Source of the DNA: Rhytidiadelphus loreus
Taxonomy: Eukaryota > Streptophyta > Bryopsida > Hypnales > Hylocomiaceae
Direction: 5' to 3'
Assembly: GCA_947034895.1 (NCBI GenBank)
Contig: OX344762.1
Location: 74,828,981-74,892,980, forward strand
Length of the DNA: 64,000 nucleotides
The notes under the pieces were generated by a model. That model saw only the letters and a program-made list of their open reading frames with translations, had not been told where the DNA came from and did no database searches. Of the stretch, positions 59,201-64,000 are shown piece by piece (position 1 is the stretch's first letter; the number at the start of each line of letters is the position of its first letter). The position numbers were made by a program, and so were the translations under genes.

Positions 59201-61527
59201 ATTTATTAAATTGAATGGATATTTTGGTTAATTTTATAAATTAATGTAACTGTATTTAGTTTTGTAAAATATAAAAAATAAGGATTTGGCACCAAATTTT
59301 GTCTTTATTTTTATATATTTTTTTATGAATTTCAAAAAATTGAAATGACATAAATCCAAACTTCATTTGAAACCAATTATGGGGTTTTGGAAATGAGGGT
59401 TACTCTTATGCAAGCGTAGGATCATGAGTCCATGAGCCTAAAAGTCTATACACATATATTATAGGATGTTTATTATATAAACCTTCCATGATTATAGTGA
59501 AACTATATTATAGATACCTATATTATAGGTGTTTATGCTATAAGTACTTTCAATGGTTGTAGGATATCTACTTATACCTATGCTCAAGGCCCATATGCTT
59601 GCATTTCTTTGCTCACATGCTAGCATTGTTGTTTTAGAAACCTATATGAATAATACTTCTAAATGATTGTATGTAATTAACCCCTTAGTACTTTCAATTG
59701 ATGTTCAAAATGAGAACAATGAACAAAGGGGTTTGAAGGGCTTTTTTTACTACAATACTTCTCATTCATCCATTAGATGAGATTTGAGGGCAAGGGAGAC
59801 CATTTGAGGCATGTTCTCAACTTTGGAGATTAGTCAAAATATAAAAAAATTAAAAATTATTTAATTTAAAAAATTAATTAATATTATCTGATTAATATTC
59901 ATAGTCATATTAGATTGCAATTGTAGTAGAGTTCCTTGAATTCCTTGTTGTTCAGGAACGCTTGAAAATTCACGATCTTCTTTTGCCCTCAAATCTCTTC
60001 TAATGCAACTAATGCTTGACTTTTAGAGGAAAAACATTTTGTGATGAATTTGAGGAAATTGAATAAAATAACATATATTTATAAATATATAAGCAAAAAT
60101 ATGCAAGAAATCAAGAAATGATTCAAGCACTAAAGGGTTAATATACCATATTTCAATTGAAAAGTGGTGCTTACCACTATTTATTTTACTATAGAGAATA
60201 TTAATTTTCAAACATATATTGAACCAAAGAAATGTGTTTAGAATAATCAACCTTTTTAATAATCAAGAAAATAGCTTTACTATTCTCTTTAGAATAATCA
60301 ACCTTTTTAATAATCACCCTTTTCAATAATCAATTCATATTCCGTATCCAATGGTCAAGGTCATATATATATATATGCTTTTTTTCCTTAATTTTTTAAG
60401 AAAGAAAAGAAAAGTAATATTTCTTGTTTTTTTTGTAAAGATACAATGGCAATCTTTTAATTTATAACAACCCTAAACCCTTAAACTATCACCATTTGTT
60501 TTTTGGCATGTATATATTCCTTTTAGAATGCATATAATTGTATTTATATATGAAGTGCAATAGCAAAAATAGAAAACTTTGAATAGACTTGAAATAAATT
60601 GAGTGATATGAAATAAAATCATTCAAAATATGCCAATAATATAAATATATAATACAAAATAGAAAAAAAAAATCTTTAATGAAAAAAATCATTCAAAATT
60701 TATTGCTTCAAATACACCTAGGAATTCAAATGTGATACTATGTATGCTATTATAAAAATCTATTAAAACTCCCAAACCGTGAAATTACACTATGTATCAA
60801 TTATTTATATTTTATGTTTTCAAGGTTCTAAATAATATACTTTATATGAATCCATATATATTTATATAAATTATTTACAATGGTGTAGATGAATTTCAAA
60901 GTTTATATTATACTCAATGGTCATGGTCAACATTTTGTGCCAAATGAGTAAATAAAGCTATGAAATGTGATTTGGCAAATGCTTGAAAATAGGAAAAAAA
61001 ATCATAATTAAAAAAAAATAGTCCTCAAAATACAACATCTATTTTAGAAATATTTTTTTATTGACCTTGACCATTGGATATGGAATATAAATTTATGAAA
61101 ATTGATCGTGTTCAATCAATTTAGCAATGTAGTATAATAAATTTTAGACCACAACAAACCATATTTTTGAATATAATTCAACAAATTTGTTGACCTCTTT
61201 TTTCTTAAGCAAAAGATTTTTTTCAATTCAACTAGTTTGTTGTCTGAAATTCAAAATGGTTAGATTCAATAATAATTTTGGAGATTTTTTAAAATATTTG
61301 AAAAATTGAATGAAGAAACTAACATGAATGCACCTAAATAACTAGAGAGACCTGAAAGTGCACAAAAAGGAAGAAGACCAAGCACATTGTTTAAGTTTAC
61401 TCCTCCAAGGACCAACACATCTTCACCTACAAAGAGCATGGGCATTGTTACAAGGGCTCGTGAAAAACTGCTTCAAAGCATAAGAAATCAATCACAATGT
61501 TATGACTCAGATTCGTCTACTAATTGA
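50240..61527 (+). CDS. Class III-type formin: RhoGAP-like domain + FH1 + FH2
   Basis: Actin nucleator/elongator. Thirteen in-phase GT-AG exons: 50240-50339, 50649-50738, 51029-51157, 52141-52351, 52540-52687, 52927-53075, 53377-56077, 56923-57176, 57437-57527, 57821-58063, 58242-58648, 59010-59077, 61346-61527; 1590 residues. Residues about 20-200 form a RhoGAP-like fold: KDLFSIPTCWQDV, DSHTVAATILLYLEEL, LPPSNYALLKNLM, INILGPLLLKR. The arginine finger (F-R-I-P) reads F-S-I-P at Ser 42. Residues about 276-970 are a low-complexity, Asn/Lys-rich linker. FH1 (about 970-1085) has three long proline runs. FH2 (about 1115-1505) has LVWDKI, VVTLLDLKR and GNHLNGG (from 1323). The basic tail ends AREKLLQSIRNQSQ. 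The start ATG follows an in-frame stop but earlier exons are possible; the third exon's donor (51157) is the least sure junction. Exons are very AT-rich. Confidence 0.9.
59677..60141. mobile_element. TTAA-flanked MITE in the last formin intron
   Basis: Starts TTAACCCCTTAGTACTT and ends in the inverse AAGCACTAAAGGGTTAA. Both edges carry TTAA, as in family A. It sits in the 2.27-kb intron 59078-61345. Confidence 0.65.
60338..61087. mobile_element. Second TIR element in the last formin intron
   Basis: Inverted 26-bp ends with one mismatch: TATTCCGTATCCAATGGTCA at the left, and the right end reverse-complements to TATTCCATATCCAATGGTCA, each followed by AGGTCA. A related internal phrase CTCAATGGTCATGGTCA occurs near 60914. 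AT-rich, non-coding, family unknown. A direct duplication of TTTAGAATAATCAACC (60237, 60290) lies just before it. Confidence 0.6.
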
Positions 61528-63609
61528 TAATAATGTGGAAATTACAAAATGTCAACAAGGATTGTAAATAGAATTCTATAATGTATTGTTAAAATCATGG
61601 TTATGGTAATTTTGGAGTAAAATGATTTCCAGGGACTAAGCTCCTTTGGGTACAATGTCATGTTTACCTTATATTGGAGTAAATATGTAGTTGTTTAAAA
61701 AAAAATTAGGAACTACAATTTTTTTGTCCATTTAAGCCCATATTATTTTTGTTTTCACAAAAGGTACACCATTGCATAAGTCAATTTATCTCAATTATGT
61801 GATGTACTAGTGGTTTACATTATATAATACAAATGTTTATAATTAATACATAGAAGTAGAGTTGTATTTAGTGTGGTATAATGGATTAATATATTTACAA
61901 GCTATGCATGCAATAGAGGAGGTACTTTGAGGAATGGCTATGTAATGAAATGATGGTCAACTTATAGATTTAGAGAATTGTTTTTTACAATGAAATCATT
62001 TCCTAATTTAAGGTAAGCCTTGCTATTTGTGTTGTGAGACTTTTTGTGTCACTTTGCAAGCACTATGTATGAGTAGTTTACATTTTAAAATTCAAATGTG
62101 GTATTGCACAAATATGGTGTTTTATCTTTTATCATTTTTATATCATTTTAAAAAGACCACTCATTTTTGCAATTATCATAGCTTATCTTCATTATTTTGG
62201 ACAAATTTGAATTTGCCTATTTGAAAGTCTAAGCTAGGATTATTATTTTCAATGGTACCTTTAGAAGAAAGACCACTCAAATTCTTGTATTTTAAAAAGA
62301 CAATCATTCCCTCCAAATATGAGTGGTCTCTATTGCAATACCAAGATAATTCATTTGAAGTTGTTATCTATTTCCCTTTGTATACTAGCTATAGCATCCA
62401 CTAGTCATTCCATTCATCAATTGATTAATTTACAAAGATGTCATGGAGGCCTTTGACTTTTTTTGAAGCATCATCCATGCAAAATGATGGATAGATAAAG
62501 ATGAAATTGATAACAAATTGTAGGAGAATGGACATTAATGTTATACTCACATCTTACTTGATTTGTTTGTTGGATATTGTTTCATATTTTAAATCAATGT
62601 GTCAATGGATATAATGCCTTTTTACCCAAATCAAACAAAGTTTGTAATCAAAGATTACATTTACCCCCCTAGCACTATGACGGCAAACAAATTGAAAATC
62701 ACATTTCTTTCTTATTATTGCTTGGATGACAATCATCCTAATTTGTCGAGATACTTTATCAAATTGTTGTCTTATCTAATGGTTAGATTTTGTGTTACTA
62801 GGGTATATATTTTTCGACAATTACAAATGTGGAAGTACTTCAAGTAGTTGTCTAAGCCTCTACCACAAGAATTTCAAAAAATTACCATGTCAAAAGGACC
62901 TCAATTCAATTCCATTCTAACTAATTTTACTCAAGAAATGCTAATATTTTTGCTTGTAATTGAATTTTAAAGGAATTTTGAAATTTTCCTTTCAAAATTT
63001 ATAGAAAAATATTGGTGATACCATTGGTGAATCTAAGCACACAGATGGAATCTAAAACTCAAAATCTACAACTTTATGATGATTTTTCTCAATTGTCAAT
63101 ACTGGAGAACACTGTACCGTCCGTTTAGGGGTTAAATCTTCTTGTTGATTTGACTTCATATATTGCGATTTTGAATTAGAGCATGCTCTACCTCTAGTTT
63201 ATGAACTTATTGAAGGCTTACTATTTTTTAACATAGAACTTCATTGGATCAGTGACTAGGAGATTTCACCAAGCTGCAGTCAAATCTTTCTACACATTGA
63301 TTTGATGTATGTAGTTCATATGTAGAGTTACAACACTAAATAACATGATTACGGTAGCCAGAATCGGAGAGAAATAAAGCACCTAGTCATAAACCCCGAT
63401 ACGTCAAAAGAGTCTGCCTAAGAAAAAGTGCGAAACTAATGTACGTAGACTATTATTACCAAAAAATGTTACAATGTACAAGTACAGATGGGCAAGAGAC
63501 CCTTTGGTATATCAAAATAAAATAACCATTGGCATTAATAACGCCCTCAAACTGTAACCAACAAACATTATGCAGGCATCCAGTGCAAATGAGTGTGCAG
63601 GTAATGATC
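61528..63609. other. Intergenic between two convergent genes
   Basis: Formin 3' flank, then AT-rich DNA without recognised coding frames. A lone family A right end, CGTTTAGGGGTTAA, lies at about 63121-63136; its left end was not found. From about 63300 the sequence is richer in GC and probably contains the 3' untranslated region of the aminotransferase. Confidence 0.35.
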
Positions 63610-64000
63610 TTACGCTAATTCCACTATCCAATCAAATATATCTTTAGATTTACCCATTTGCAAGCTTGTCAGAGCTTCATTAAGCTCCTAAGACACTCCC
63701 CCCACAGCTCCGTCGTTATATTGCACCCTGAAGAAAAGGAGGAAAGAATAAATACATTTGTACTATCATAAAAATGAAAACAAAACCAGAAACGATGGCA
63801 ACACCCTCAACCAAAAATATCACGTCTCCCAACGTGCAAGAACGTACATGCATCAAATGTAAATAATGAGAAACAAGACTATATTAACAAGGCATTTAGG
63901 AGGTGAAAGGAGTCAACAAACACTACTGATGTTACCTGCTTGTGCCATGTGTAATACTTTCCACGGGATTTACAACCACAGCCGTTCCAGTGCAAAACAC
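63610..64000 (-). CDS. Branched-chain aminotransferase, last two exons (partial, in-frame TAG)
   Basis: The minus strand enters from the right edge with VFCTGTAVVVNPVESITHG (64000-63936), matching the CGTA.VV.PV.SI phrase of class IV branched-chain aminotransferases (PLP enzymes that interconvert Leu, Ile and Val with their 2-oxo acids). A GT-AG intron (63935-63728) leads in phase to RVQYNDGAVGGVS, then a TAG at 63690-63688, then ELNEALTSLQMGKSKD and DWIVELA before TAA at 63612-63610. The part after TAG still matches the family C terminus (..L...LT.IQ.G...D...W.VE). The family has Gln or similar at the TAG position, so it may be a single C-to-T change. The gene is either a recent pseudogene or makes a protein shorter by about 25 residues. 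Most of the gene lies outside the window. Confidence 0.75.

Noticed and set aside
46296..63136. Interstitial telomere repeats, because CCCCTAAA recurs
   Set aside because: The motif occurs singly at element ends next to TTAA and never in tandem arrays.
1..64000. CRISPR arrays, tRNA or rRNA genes, organelle insertions, bacterial operons
   Set aside because: No regularly spaced repeats with unique spacers, no cloverleaf with GGTTCRAATCC-type T-arm, and no rRNA or organelle gene sequence seen; intron-bearing plant genes show nuclear DNA.

Overview
This is nuclear DNA from a land plant, most likely a bryophyte (a moss-like plant). The evidence is spliceosomal GT-AG introns, a WRKY transcription factor, the thylakoid kinase STN7, and a formin that carries a RhoGAP-like domain, an architecture (class III) I know from mosses and lycophytes but not from flowering plants. 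The species cannot be fixed from sequence alone. I rebuilt five protein-coding genes by joining open frames at splice sites with matching phase: a group IIc-like WRKY factor (12060-15742, +, 3 coding exons, 706 aa); transcription elongation factor TFIIS (25194-22706, -, 3 exons, 402 aa); STN7 (39820-36632, -, 4 exons, 579 aa); a RhoGAP-like/FH1/FH2 formin (50240-61527, +, 13 exons, about 1590 aa); and the last two exons of a branched-chain aminotransferase running off the right edge (64000-63610, -), with an in-frame TAG near its end.

Layout. 1-7265 is AT-rich, gene-free and made of decayed repeats. 7266-12059 is GC-richer, non-coding and lies upstream of the WRKY gene; it probably holds its promoter and an untranslated leader with an intron. 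16685-21555 holds a pair of Stowaway-like MITEs, a CACTA-like fold-back element and a large inverted-repeat element. TFIIS follows. 26096-35088 is a nest of DNA transposons: a CACTA-bounded element containing two others, one of them with a 76-bp perfect hairpin, and a decayed PIF/Harbinger element. STN7 follows. 40061-50239 is again repeat-filled, with a piggyBac-like transposase relic and a 2.5-kb element that is itself interrupted. The formin fills 50.2-61.5 kb and its last intron holds two more MITEs.

The five genes do not form a pathway or cluster. They are ordinary single nuclear genes separated by transposon debris. Three points stand out: the formin's RhoGAP-like domain lacks the arginine finger; a dispersed repeat family has TTAA/CCC termini matching the piggyBac superfamily, in the same window as a piggyBac-like transposase relic; and several intact fold-back structures could make double-stranded RNA. 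The formin exons are very AT-rich while those of WRKY, TFIIS and STN7 are GC-rich, so base composition differs sharply between neighbouring genes.
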